Source of the DNA: Dethiothermospora halolimnae
GTDB lineage: Bacteria; Bacillota; Clostridia; Tissierellales; VENL01
Direction of reading: 5' to 3'
Assembly (NCBI RefSeq): GCF_037577855.1
Contig: NZ_JBAKFX010000015.1
Span: 1 to 64,000 of the forward strand
Length of the DNA stretch: 64,000 nt
This document shows, piece by piece, positions 54,545-62,884 of the stretch (position 1 is the first letter of the stretch; each line of letters opens with the position of its first letter). Under the pieces are notes generated by a model. It did no database searches. It was not told the origin of the DNA and saw only the letters and a list, made by a program, of their open reading frames with translations. Both the position numbers and the translations under genes were made by a program.

Positions 54545-55501
54545 TTATTTTAGCATAATATTTTGGGGTTTATTTTCCATCCAAGCACTAATATTTTCAA
54601 ATGTAATAGTAGCCCTTCTTTCTATGGACTCATGGGTTGCAAATGCCACATGGGGAGTCAATATCATATTCTTTGCACTTAATAACGGATGGTCCCTTGG
54701 TATTGGAGGTTCCATTTCATATACATCAATTCCAGCTCCAGCTATATTTTCATCATTTAGTGCCTTTGCTAAGGCCTCACTATCCACAACTGGTCCCCTG
54801 GCAACATTTATTAATATACTAGATGGCTTCATCAAATCTAACTTCTCTTTATCAATAAGGTTTTTAGTTTTATTGGTTAATGGAGTATGTATTGTTACTA
54901 TGTCACTTTCTTTGAGGAGTTTTTCTAATGAGACATATTCAACCCCTAAATCAATAACTTCTTTCTTCTCTGTTCTAGAATGGGCTAATACTTTACAGTC
55001 AAAGGCTCTAGCAACCTTGGCAACTTTAAAACCAATAGCTCCGGTTCCTATAATTCCTATAGTTTTATTAAACAGTTCATTACCAATAAAGCCAGACTTT
55101 GTTTTACCATCTCTAGTGGCATTATCGCAATCTTTTATATTTCTAAGGAGATTTAATATAAGACCGAAGGTTAACTCTGCCACGGCATCGGTACAGTATC
55201 CAGCTGCATTTGATATCAATATATTTTTCTCTTTACATGTTTTAATATCTATGTGATCGATTCCAGTAAATGCAACGGAAATCATCTTAAGATTAGGACA
55301 AGCTTCTATTACGTCACCATCAAGGGGGGAGTTAGCAATTATAAGTATATCTGCCTCAGAAGCTCTTTTTATAATTTCATCTTTGTTATTTATCTTTTCA
55401 AAACAAGGGGTAAACCTATGACCTTTGTCCATAAAAGGCTTAGAGAGCCTGTCTATCACCTCTTTATCAACACCTAAAGGTTCTAGCATAACAATATTCA
55501 T
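54545..55501 (-). CDS. D-2-hydroxyacid dehydrogenase family protein
   Basis: A 318-residue NAD-dependent dehydrogenase. The NAD-binding GIIGTGAIGFKVAK, the RGPVVD strand and the catalytic H in LTPHVAFATHES are present. It interconverts 2-keto acids and D-2-hydroxy acids; phosphoglycerate or glycerate-type substrates are possible, but the sequence does not decide. Confidence 0.88.
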   Translation of the reverse strand: MNIVMLEPLGVDKEVIDRLSKPFMDKGHRFTPCFEKINNKDEIIKRASEADILIIANSPLDGDVIEACPNLKMISVAFTGIDHIDIKTCKEKNILISNAAGYCTDAVAELTFGLILNLLRNIKDCDNATRDGKTKSGFIGNELFNKTIGIIGTGAIGFKVAKVARAFDCKVLAHSRTEKKEVIDLGVEYVSLEKLLKESDIVTIHTPLTNKTKNLIDKEKLDLMKPSSILINVARGPVVDSEALAKALNDENIAGAGIDVYEMEPPIPRDHPLLSAKNMILTPHVAFATHESIERRATITFENISAWMENKPQNIMLK

Positions 55502-55637
55502 ATAAAAACTCCTTTCTTAAATATAGTATATATCTATTATACTACTTCTAGTCTATATAATAAAAAATATATTATATTTAAATATATTAGTGAAAAGTAG
55601 GAAGAATAAATAATATAAATCTAGTAGGAGTGATTCA

Positions 55638-56066
55638 ATGAATAAAAATAAAGAAACATTAAAAAGTATGAACAGTCTACTTCAAGGGGAATATATGGCC
55701 CTTGAAACATTTAATGTTTTTATATCAAAGGTAAATGATGATAGCACTAAAAAGACACTTAGAGAGGTTCAAGGACATCACAGGGAAAATATAAAAGTTT
55801 TAGCTAATTATATACAAGACTTAGGAGGTCAACCGGATGAAAATTTAGGATTTAAAGGGACTATGGCTGATATGAAATTAAATATGGATTTAAAAGGAAA
55901 AAATGATCACTATATTATTGAAAAGGTAATAGAAGGGGAAACTAATGGAATAAACATGGCAGAGAAGGTTTTACGGGGAAATTTAGATGATAAATCAAGG
56001 GACTTTGCTGGGGAAATATTACATAGCGATAGGAAGTATTTAGATAAATTAAAGACACTAATGTAA
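55638..56066 (+). CDS. DUF2383 ferritin-like protein
   Basis: A 142-residue four-helix protein of the DUF2383 ferritin-like group, with helices around LLQGEYMALETFNVFI, REVQGHHRENIKVL, IEKVIEGETNGINMAEKV and EILHSDRKYLDKL. Conserved acidic and histidine residues could bind a di-metal centre. Function unknown, perhaps sporulation or oxidative stress. Confidence 0.8.
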   Translation: MNKNKETLKSMNSLLQGEYMALETFNVFISKVNDDSTKKTLREVQGHHRENIKVLANYIQDLGGQPDENLGFKGTMADMKLNMDLKGKNDHYIIEKVIEGETNGINMAEKVLRGNLDDKSRDFAGEILHSDRKYLDKLKTLM

Positions 56067-56083
56067 ATTCTCAATATATTGCA

Positions 56084-56146
56084 CCACCAAATCCCTGACC
56101 TCTGCATCTTACACTGAACAAAGAAGCGCCAAGGGCGCCTTTGTTC
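56084..56146. repeat. Dispersed CTCTGCAC repeat, copy D
   Basis: Reads ACCAAATCCCTGACCTCTGC, ATCTTACACTGAACAAAG and AAGCGCC-AAG-GGCGCC-TTTGTTC. The hairpin ends 4 bases before the stop of the convergent permease gene. Confidence 0.82.
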
Positions 56147-56149
56147 ACC

Positions 56150-57004
56150 TTATTTAATTAATTTACGAATACCTTGAGATATTATATCTGAAAAGATGAC
56201 AAGTAGAACATAGGATATTAATAATAAGGTTATTTCACTATAATGAAACCAACTCATACTAAGTTTAAATTGCATACCTAATCCTCCAGCCCCAACAAAA
56301 CCAACAACAATGGTGGTTCTTATTATAACTTCCCATCTATATAATATAAATGTAATAAATTTAGGGGTTACCATAGGTATAACACCATAAATAAGCATTT
56401 GCATTTTACTTGCCCCCGATGAAGCTAGATTTCTAATGGGCCTTAAATCTAAATCTTCTATTACTTCGGAGCATAGTTTACCAAGTATACCAAAATTATG
56501 GAGAGACAATGCTATAGCTCCAGGTAATATACCGGGTTTAAAGATAAATACTATTATCATAGCCCAAATCAATTCGGGAATTGCCCGGGAAAAAATATAT
56601 AAAACTCTTACTAGGCCAAAGACAATCCAGTTATACCATCTTCTAGATAGGGTTAATGTTCCGTCGGCAACATTTCGAGAACCCCAAACTACCATTAGAA
56701 GCATAACTATAGATGAAAATCCTATGGCAATAATACTCATTATTAATGTTTCAACGGTAAGTTTCAATACATTTTTAATACTATCTATATTTTTAAATGC
56801 AGGATTTTTTTCACCTATACCTAAAAGTCTTTTACTGAAGGTCTTTGTATGATTAATATTTTTATCAGAAAAAAGGCTAGATAAATCGGCATTCTCTACA
56901 TTAAAAATAAACAACCAAGAGAGGACAACTAATAATGAAAATATAATTAATGATAGTTTTATAAAACCTAAACTATTAATTTTCTTTGTTGTTTTTGATA
57001 TCAT
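56150..57004 (-). CDS. Phosphonate/oxyanion ABC transporter permease 2 (PhnE-like)
   Basis: A 284-residue PhnE-like permease with five to six helices and the EAA loop around SGASKMQMLIYGVIP. It overlaps permease 1 by four bases. It pairs with permease 1 to form a heterodimeric channel. Confidence 0.86.
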   Translation of the reverse strand: MISKTTKKINSLGFIKLSLIIFSLLVVLSWLFIFNVENADLSSLFSDKNINHTKTFSKRLLGIGEKNPAFKNIDSIKNVLKLTVETLIMSIIAIGFSSIVMLLMVVWGSRNVADGTLTLSRRWYNWIVFGLVRVLYIFSRAIPELIWAMIIVFIFKPGILPGAIALSLHNFGILGKLCSEVIEDLDLRPIRNLASSGASKMQMLIYGVIPMVTPKFITFILYRWEVIIRTTIVVGFVGAGGLGMQFKLSMSWFHYSEITLLLISYVLLVIFSDIISQGIRKLIK

Positions 57005-57801
57005 TGTATCAGCCTCTTTCTTATAAGATTACTCCAAAAATCAATTAATAATACAAGACCTATTAAAAAGAATATAAAAGTCCAGACTTCATTATAAGCT
57101 AGGTCACTTAAGGATAGATGTATCTGATAACCGAGACCACCAAGTCCCACAAAGCTCATAATAGCCGATGAACGTACAGCACATTCAAATCTATACATTG
57201 TATAGCTAATCATATTAGGTATAGCCATAGGAAAATACCCATAAAATAAAACTTTAATGGGAGAAGCTCCAGTTGATCTTAATCCATTTATAGGTTCTTT
57301 AGATACATCATTAATCATATCAGCAAAGATTTTTCCTAAAGTTCCTCCATAGGGAATAGCCAAAGCAAATATTGCCGCAAATGGAGATAACCCGGAGGCA
57401 GCAACAAATAACCAAGCCCATACTAATTCGTGGATACCCCTCATAAAACTTAACAGGCCTCTAAATAGGGTTATATAAAAAAACTTACTTGTAGAACTTT
57501 TAGTAAGCACTCCTGATGCCAATGTTCCTATTATAAGGGCAATAATAATAGCTAGGGACATTCCTGCAGTGGCATATGCTAATGTTCTCCATGAAGCTAC
57601 TATACCCAGTTTAATAGTATCTAAAGATAGATCTGGTGAAAAGAAAGCCTTTATAATCTGAAGTATAGTGGTCTTTCCACCAGAATGAATTAAGTCGTCA
57701 CTCCAATTAACCGATAATAAGCTTAATATGAAGATTAAAGTTAGAAATAATGTTAAAAGACCCCTTCTATGATAATCTAAAAATTTAATTATGTTAGCCA
57801 T
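57001..57801 (-). CDS. Phosphonate/oxyanion ABC transporter permease 1 (PhnE-like)
   Basis: A 266-residue permease of the same family (EAA loop RSTGASPIKVLFYGYFP). It starts two bases after the ATPase stop, overlapped on its end with permease 2. The operon order is binding protein, ATPase, permease, permease, as in phn-type importers. Confidence 0.86.
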   Translation of the reverse strand: MANIIKFLDYHRRGLLTLFLTLIFILSLLSVNWSDDLIHSGGKTTILQIIKAFFSPDLSLDTIKLGIVASWRTLAYATAGMSLAIIIALIIGTLASGVLTKSSTSKFFYITLFRGLLSFMRGIHELVWAWLFVAASGLSPFAAIFALAIPYGGTLGKIFADMINDVSKEPINGLRSTGASPIKVLFYGYFPMAIPNMISYTMYRFECAVRSSAIMSFVGLGGLGYQIHLSLSDLAYNEVWTFIFFLIGLVLLIDFWSNLIRKRLIQ

Positions 57802-57802
57802 G

Positions 57803-58555
57803 TTAAATATTCTCCTTTAAGCTATAAAGACTTTCTAAGTCTTTATTTGTTACCTTTTTAGTGGGAAGATCAAAAAATACTTTACCACTTCTTAATCCGA
57901 TTATTCTATCAAAATACTTTTTTGCGTATTGGGTAGAGTGGAGGCTTGATATAAGGGTTTGATTTTCTTCTTTTACTAACTTAACTAATATAGACAAGAT
58001 ATCTTCAGCTCGGGCTGGATCTAAAGAGGAAACCGGTTCATCAGCTAAAATAATCTCGGGATTTTGAACTAGCAGTCTGGCTAGGGCAACCCTCTGTTGT
58101 TCTCCCCCCGACAGAGTAGAAGTTTTTTTATAAAGTTTATCAGTTAATCCTACCCGTTCTAAAGAGTCTATAGCCAAATTTTTTTCCCGTGGAGATAATA
58201 GGGAGATAATAGATTTTAAAGTTCCCCAATCTCCTAGTTTCCCTGCAAGAACGTTGTTTATGACAGATAATTGTCCCACTAAATCAAATTGTTGTCTTAT
58301 AATACCTATTTTTTTAGAAAGTTCCTTCGTAGATTTATAACTATCTATAGATTTATTATCTATCATAACATTTCCGCTATCTGGTTTAACAATAGATGTT
58401 AATATATTTAATAAAGTAGTTTTTCCAGCTCCACTGGGGCCAATTAAGGCTACTAGTTCCCCTTTTTTAATAGTAATAGAAAGGGAAGAAAGCCCAGCCT
58501 TCTCCCCGTATTTTTTTGATATATTTTTTAAATTTAATATAATATTTTTATTCAT
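57803..58555 (-). CDS. Phosphonate/oxyanion ABC transporter ATPase (PhnC-like)
   Basis: A 250-residue ATPase with Walker A GPSGAGKTT, signature LSGGEQQRVALARLL and Walker B IILADEPVSSLD. It powers the two permeases. ATG at 58555, 14 bases after the binding protein gene. Confidence 0.9.
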   Translation of the reverse strand: MNKNIILNLKNISKKYGEKAGLSSLSITIKKGELVALIGPSGAGKTTLLNILTSIVKPDSGNVMIDNKSIDSYKSTKELSKKIGIIRQQFDLVGQLSVINNVLAGKLGDWGTLKSIISLLSPREKNLAIDSLERVGLTDKLYKKTSTLSGGEQQRVALARLLVQNPEIILADEPVSSLDPARAEDILSILVKLVKEENQTLISSLHSTQYAKKYFDRIIGLRSGKVFFDLPTKKVTNKDLESLYSLKENI

Positions 58556-58569
58556 TTATAATTCACCTA

Positions 58570-59454
58570 CTATTTAATTATGCCTAGGTCTTTTGCCACC
58601 GATTCTATGGCTTTATAATTGTCATTTTTTGTTTCTATAAATTTAGTGTCACCGAAAAGTTCCATAATTTCTTTATTATCTTCACCGAAGGATAATAAAG
58701 CTGTCTTTATTTTTTCTTTAGTACCATCACCAAATTTATTATTCACATCGTTGATCGTCCAGTTATAATCATAATAATCTGGAGTTGTATAGAACACCTT
58801 TACCTTATTTAAGTCAACTTTATCATTTTTGACGGCTGCTTCCCATACCGCTTCATTTAATGCTCCAGTTTGAAAAGCTCCAGACTCAACTAGTTTCCAA
58901 GTTTTATCGTGGGAACCGGAGTAATTTGGCTTACCATCTAGATCTTCTTCTAGATTAACACCAGCTTCTGTTAAGAAGTATCTAGGCATTAAATGTCCAG
59001 AAGTGGAACTTTCACTACCAAATGTAAAGGTAAGACCCTTAATATCTTCTAGGTTATTAATATCTAAGTCTTTTTGTACGATAAAAACTGAGTGGAACTT
59101 TTCGTCCCTAGGTCTTTGGGCAATAGCCTCAGAATCAGAAACTAGATTTCTTGCCTGTACCCCTGTAAGACCACCGAACCAAGCTAAATCTATCTCTCCT
59201 CTTTCAAAGGCAGTAACTAAAGCTGAGTAATCAACAGTGGGAACATATTCAACATTCAGACCTGATTTTTCACCTATATATTTTGCCAATTCATCAAATC
59301 TTCTATTCAACTTCGATACATTTTGATCAGGAATAGCACCTATTTTAAACACCGGGTTATCATTAGTTGAACTGCTATCATTTTTATCATTAGAACAAGC
59401 AGCTAATGAAAATATCATAGTTATAGTAAGCAATAAAATTATTAGCTTTTTCAA
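58570..59454 (-). CDS. Substrate-binding lipoprotein, PhnD/selenate-like
   Basis: A 294-residue lipoprotein (lipobox LAAC, C20) of the PhnD family. FKIGAIPDQNVSKLNRRF and LAWFGGLTGVQARNLV resemble the clade that has been proposed to carry selenate rather than phosphonate. It starts with TTG after AAGGAGGAG. No phosphonate-degrading genes are visible, which also argues against a phn function. The substrate is not certain. Confidence 0.85.
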   Translation of the reverse strand: MKKLIILLLTITMIFSLAACSNDKNDSSSTNDNPVFKIGAIPDQNVSKLNRRFDELAKYIGEKSGLNVEYVPTVDYSALVTAFERGEIDLAWFGGLTGVQARNLVSDSEAIAQRPRDEKFHSVFIVQKDLDINNLEDIKGLTFTFGSESSTSGHLMPRYFLTEAGVNLEEDLDGKPNYSGSHDKTWKLVESGAFQTGALNEAVWEAAVKNDKVDLNKVKVFYTTPDYYDYNWTINDVNNKFGDGTKEKIKTALLSFGEDNKEIMELFGDTKFIETKNDNYKAIESVAKDLGIIK

Positions 59455-59566
59455 AATAACTCCTCCTTAAAATTTTGTCGAGATATGTTTTATTGTTAAC
59501 AATTAGTATTGTATAGTATTCCTATAAAGATAGTCAACATTAGAATTTCTATAACAACTTGACAGT

Positions 59567-59585
59567 CTATAGATATAATCTATAG
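59567..59585. promoter_or_regulatory. Palindromic operator candidate
   Basis: CTATAGAT-ATA-ATCTATAG, a perfect 8-bp inverted repeat, in the 225-base region between the importer operon (minus) and a SASP gene (plus). A minus-strand promoter-like TTGACT (about 59537-59532) lies downstream of it, so an activator of the importer is possible. Confidence 0.45.
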
Positions 59586-59679
59586 GTATTTATAGGAAAT
59601 AATAAAAAAATTATTTTGATATAAACTATTTTTATAATATCAAATAAATAGTAAAGAACATTTAGGAGGGAATGAAGTA

Positions 59680-59865
59680 ATGTCTAGAAAGAAAAATATT
59701 TCACCAGCAGCTCGAAAAGCTTTTGAAGATTTAAAATATGAGATAGCTAGGGAACTGGGAGTATATAATACAGTGAAAGAAAAGGGTTGGGGAGATGTAT
59801 CATCAAGGAATTGTGGAAATATAGTAAAGAAGGCATTGGAAATGAGGGAAAGAGGTGATATATAG
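59680..59865 (+). CDS. Small acid-soluble spore protein, alpha/beta type
   Basis: A 61-residue SASP with AARKAFEDLKYEIARELGV and the GNIVKKALEM second block. It is shorter and more divergent (lacks the second GGxMTKRL form) than the one at 12588. It binds spore DNA. AGGAGGGA precedes the start. Two spore-coat-like genes follow on the same strand. Confidence 0.88.
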   Translation: MSRKKNISPAARKAFEDLKYEIARELGVYNTVKEKGWGDVSSRNCGNIVKKALEMRERGDI

Positions 59866-59948
59866 GAAAAAAGAAACAGGGATAATAAGTGAAAATAGAT
59901 GCAAAATATTATATGTAAGTTAAACTACAGTAAGAATGGAGGAAAAAA

Positions 59949-60167
59949 ATGAGGAAATTAGCTGAAGGAGAAAACTTATCCCTAACAGGATTACTGAAAA
60001 TGGAGAAGGATGGACTATCAGTAGCAAAGGCTATGCAGGATTTAATAACTGATGAAGATTTAAAAAAACAGGCTGAAGCTGCTATATTAGCCACAGAGGG
60101 AAGAATAAAAGGAATACAACAGTTTATAAACGAAAACAATATAGCTGATACAGGGGAGGTTAGATAA
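59949..60167 (+). CDS. Small helical spore-coat-associated protein (72 aa)
   Basis: A 72-residue helical protein (LTGLLKMEKDGLSVAKAMQ; QAEAAILATEGRIKGIQQF), with GGAGG upstream. It is followed one base later by a coat F-like gene and preceded by a SASP gene, so it is probably made during sporulation. I do not recognise a named family with certainty. Confidence 0.65.
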   Translation: MRKLAEGENLSLTGLLKMEKDGLSVAKAMQDLITDEDLKKQAEAAILATEGRIKGIQQFINENNIADTGEVR

Positions 60168-60168
60168 T

Positions 60169-60462
60169 ATGGCATCATTTCTAGGAAATAGAATAAAAAA
60201 TAACACAGATATTAATGATGAAGTTATAGCCAATAATATGATTGCCAGTGCAACAGCAGGGGCTAATGCATATTTAAATGCAGCTATGTCAACTGCCACA
60301 CCTGAACTTAGATCAATGTATGCGGCTAGCTTAAATCAAATGTTAGGGGGTCATACGGCAGTAACAGAATTAGCTATAAAAAAAGGTTGGGAAAAGCCAT
60401 ATGATGCTCCATCCCAACAGTTATCTGAAATATATAATAAGTCAAAAAACACACTTAAGTAA
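60169..60462 (+). CDS. CotF-like spore coat protein
   Basis: A 97-residue protein matching the coat F domain (NMIASATAGANAYLNAAM; ATPELRSMYAASLNQ; GWEKPYDAP). Coat F proteins are packed in the spore coat. GGGAGGT is upstream. A terminator follows after 8 bases. Confidence 0.82.
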   Translation: MASFLGNRIKNNTDINDEVIANNMIASATAGANAYLNAAMSTATPELRSMYAASLNQMLGGHTAVTELAIKKGWEKPYDAPSQQLSEIYNKSKNTLK

Positions 60463-60470
60463 TATAAAGA

Positions 60471-60508
60471 CATAATAAAGGGGATCCATATGGATCCCCT
60501 TTATTATG
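60471..60508. terminator. Perfect 38-base palindromic terminator
   Basis: The 38 bases equal their own reverse complement, centred on GGATCCATATGGATCC. It follows the coat gene and contains the stop of the convergent chemoreceptor gene at 60504. Confidence 0.88.
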
Positions 60509-62543
60509 CCTTAAATCGATTTATTGATTTTTCTAAATCATTAGCTAGGCTTTTTAACTGTTCTATAGAATCCACGACTCCATGAATTGCATTATTTTGT
60601 TCCTCTGATACCGCCGTTGTTTCCTCAGATGACGAAGCTGTTTCTTCAGCTGAGGTTGTTATATCTAAAACAGTATTTGAAATAATATCCTTTTTATTTG
60701 ACATATTATCAATAACCGAGTCGATTGTTGAAATTTCATTTTTTATAGTATTAATAGTATGATTTATTTTGTTAAATATCTCCTTTGTATTATGAACTAC
60801 TTCAATATTTTTTTCTACCATTTCATTGGATTTATTAATAGCTTCCACAGAGTTACTAATCTCGTTTTGTATTTCAGTTATTATATTTCCTATATTGGTA
60901 GTGGATTCTTTAGACTGTTCTGCTAAAGTGCTTATTTCATTGGCAACAACTGCAAAACCCCTACCCTTATCTCCAGCCCTTGCAGCTTCAATAGATGCAT
61001 TTAATGCAAGTAAACTGGTTTGTTCCGATATACTACTTATAACATTTACAACTTCGCCAATGTGATTAGACTTTTCATCTAATATATTTATTACATTAGT
61101 TACATTAGAAGTAGCTTTACTACTTTCGCTTGCTGTGGTGTCTAGAGTATCCACAATATTTAGCCCATGATTACTTAAATCTCTGGCTTTAGTTATTTCC
61201 TTTTCCATAGTACTAGAGTGCCCTAAAACCTCTTCTATTTCCTCTGTAAAACTACTTATGCTTTCTGAGATATCACTACAGTCTCTAGCCTGTCTAGAGG
61301 TTTCTGATGCAACCTGTTCTATTGACTTTACTATTTCTTCAGAACTTAAACTTATTTGTTCAGACATTTCCCATAGGGAATCAGAAGATGTAAAGATATT
61401 TTTAGCAACGGATTTAGATTCATTAATTAGCTTAGTTACTTTTTCTGTCATATTATTAAAGCTATTTGATAACTGGCCTATTTCATCATTGGATTTAATA
61501 TTTGACCTGATAGAGAAGTTACCACCTTCAACTTCTTTCATTAACTCCATTAATTTTTTTATAGGATTTGATATTTTCTTAGATATTATAATAGATATTA
61601 TTATAGCTATAGCTAGTATAATTAAACCTATAATTATTATGTAGGAGTTTATAGCCATTACTTGTTTTATTACTTCAGATTTATCTACTATAATTATAAA
61701 GTTCCATCCTATCTTAGAAGAATTATAGAGTTTTCCAAAATATTCTTTTCCACCTTTTTCAAAGGTTATGACATCCTTTGTTATATTACTTAAATATTTA
61801 AAATCTGATATGTGTTCAAAGTTAGTATCAGGGTTTTTAGGGTTTGATAAAATAGTTCCATCCTCTTCAGTAAGAATAATATATCCCTTTTCCCCTATTT
61901 TTATATCTTTAGTAATATTAGTTAAAGCTTTCAAACTGATATCCATTGATTGCACACCTATTATACGACCAGAAAAATCTGATATAGTTTTAGCTAAACT
62001 AACATTAGCAGTATTTGCTCCCTCCCAAAAGTAAGCATCTGTCCTTATAACCGTTCCTTTATTCTCTATTGCCTTTTTATACCAAGGTCTAGCCCTAGGA
62101 TCATAATTATTATTTACACTCCCAGGAGCATATTGTATGTATCCACCATCTATAGTTCCCATATATATATCTGATACATTAGGGTGACTATTAGCATAGT
62201 TTGAATATACTTTGTATATTTTGCTCTCTATACCTCCATTGGCTTCAGGGGTCATAGTCGTTTTTCCCTTAATATTACTTTTATTTATATAGGAACTAAT
62301 GGAGCCATCGGCCTTTTTTACTGTTGAATCTTTAGATAACATATCAACATCTTCTTTAATTGATTCAAAATAAGAGTCAATCATATTTTCAACTTGCTTT
62401 ACTTCTTTTACAGCGGACTCAATAAAATTATTTTTTACCATATTACTAATTTTAAAACTCGTAATAATCCCTATTAATAGGGTAGATAATAGAACAACTG
62501 CTATAAAAGATCCTAGTATTTTGCTTCGTATAGTTTTAAACAT
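60504..62543 (-). CDS. Methyl-accepting chemotaxis protein with dCache domain
   Basis: A 679-residue chemoreceptor from ATG 62543, after AAAGGAG; upstream in-frame codons lack a site. One helix, an external double-Cache sensor (DPRARPWYKKAIENKG; RTDAYFWEG) that typically binds amino acids or organic acids, a second helix near 300, a HAMP domain and the tip EQTSLLALNASIEAARAGD. Confidence 0.92.
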   Translation of the reverse strand: MFKTIRSKILGSFIAVVLLSTLLIGIITSFKISNMVKNNFIESAVKEVKQVENMIDSYFESIKEDVDMLSKDSTVKKADGSISSYINKSNIKGKTTMTPEANGGIESKIYKVYSNYANSHPNVSDIYMGTIDGGYIQYAPGSVNNNYDPRARPWYKKAIENKGTVIRTDAYFWEGANTANVSLAKTISDFSGRIIGVQSMDISLKALTNITKDIKIGEKGYIILTEEDGTILSNPKNPDTNFEHISDFKYLSNITKDVITFEKGGKEYFGKLYNSSKIGWNFIIIVDKSEVIKQVMAINSYIIIIGLIILAIAIIISIIISKKISNPIKKLMELMKEVEGGNFSIRSNIKSNDEIGQLSNSFNNMTEKVTKLINESKSVAKNIFTSSDSLWEMSEQISLSSEEIVKSIEQVASETSRQARDCSDISESISSFTEEIEEVLGHSSTMEKEITKARDLSNHGLNIVDTLDTTASESSKATSNVTNVINILDEKSNHIGEVVNVISSISEQTSLLALNASIEAARAGDKGRGFAVVANEISTLAEQSKESTTNIGNIITEIQNEISNSVEAINKSNEMVEKNIEVVHNTKEIFNKINHTINTIKNEISTIDSVIDNMSNKKDIISNTVLDITTSAEETASSSEETTAVSEEQNNAIHGVVDSIEQLKSLANDLEKSINRFKA

Positions 62544-62884
62544 GTAAATTCTCCTTTCTATAAAAGATAGTCTCATAAATTCTATAGGAAAAAATAACTT
62601 ATTACAATTATAAAAAGTAATAACCATACCTATTTTTGCATCAGCAATAATGTTGAATATTGTGGGAAATACACAAAGGATGTAGAAATAAAAGAAAAAC
62701 TTACCTTTTATTATTTGCATTTGCTACTATAACGATGTTTTTTAATAATATCCATTTCTATAATTAGTTGATTTATTCTATTTATAAAAATAATGAAAAT
62801 CATTATCAAAAAGTTTATCTAAATTTTTACTGGGTATAATAGGTTTAAAAGATAAAAAATTATCAATACAGGAGGTAAATTATT
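62544..62884. other. Divergent promoter region
   Basis: 341 bases between the chemoreceptor (minus) and the NADH oxidase-like gene (plus). It holds the Fur-box-like palindrome at 62789-62807 and a TATAAT at 62835-62840. The rest is AT-rich and shows no gene. Confidence 0.5.
62789..62807. promoter_or_regulatory. Fur-box-like operator
   Basis: AATAATGAAAATCATTATC matches 17 of 19 positions of the Fur consensus GATAATGATAATCATTATC. It lies just upstream of the TATAAT at 62835, so a Fur-type iron (or related metal) regulator could block transcription of the downstream gene. Confidence 0.6.

Noticed and set aside
54453..55256. Long plus-strand frame (267 codons) opposite the dehydrogenase
   Set aside because: It mirrors the dehydrogenase coding strand, has no clear ribosome site and no domain; low-GC codon bias creates such frames.
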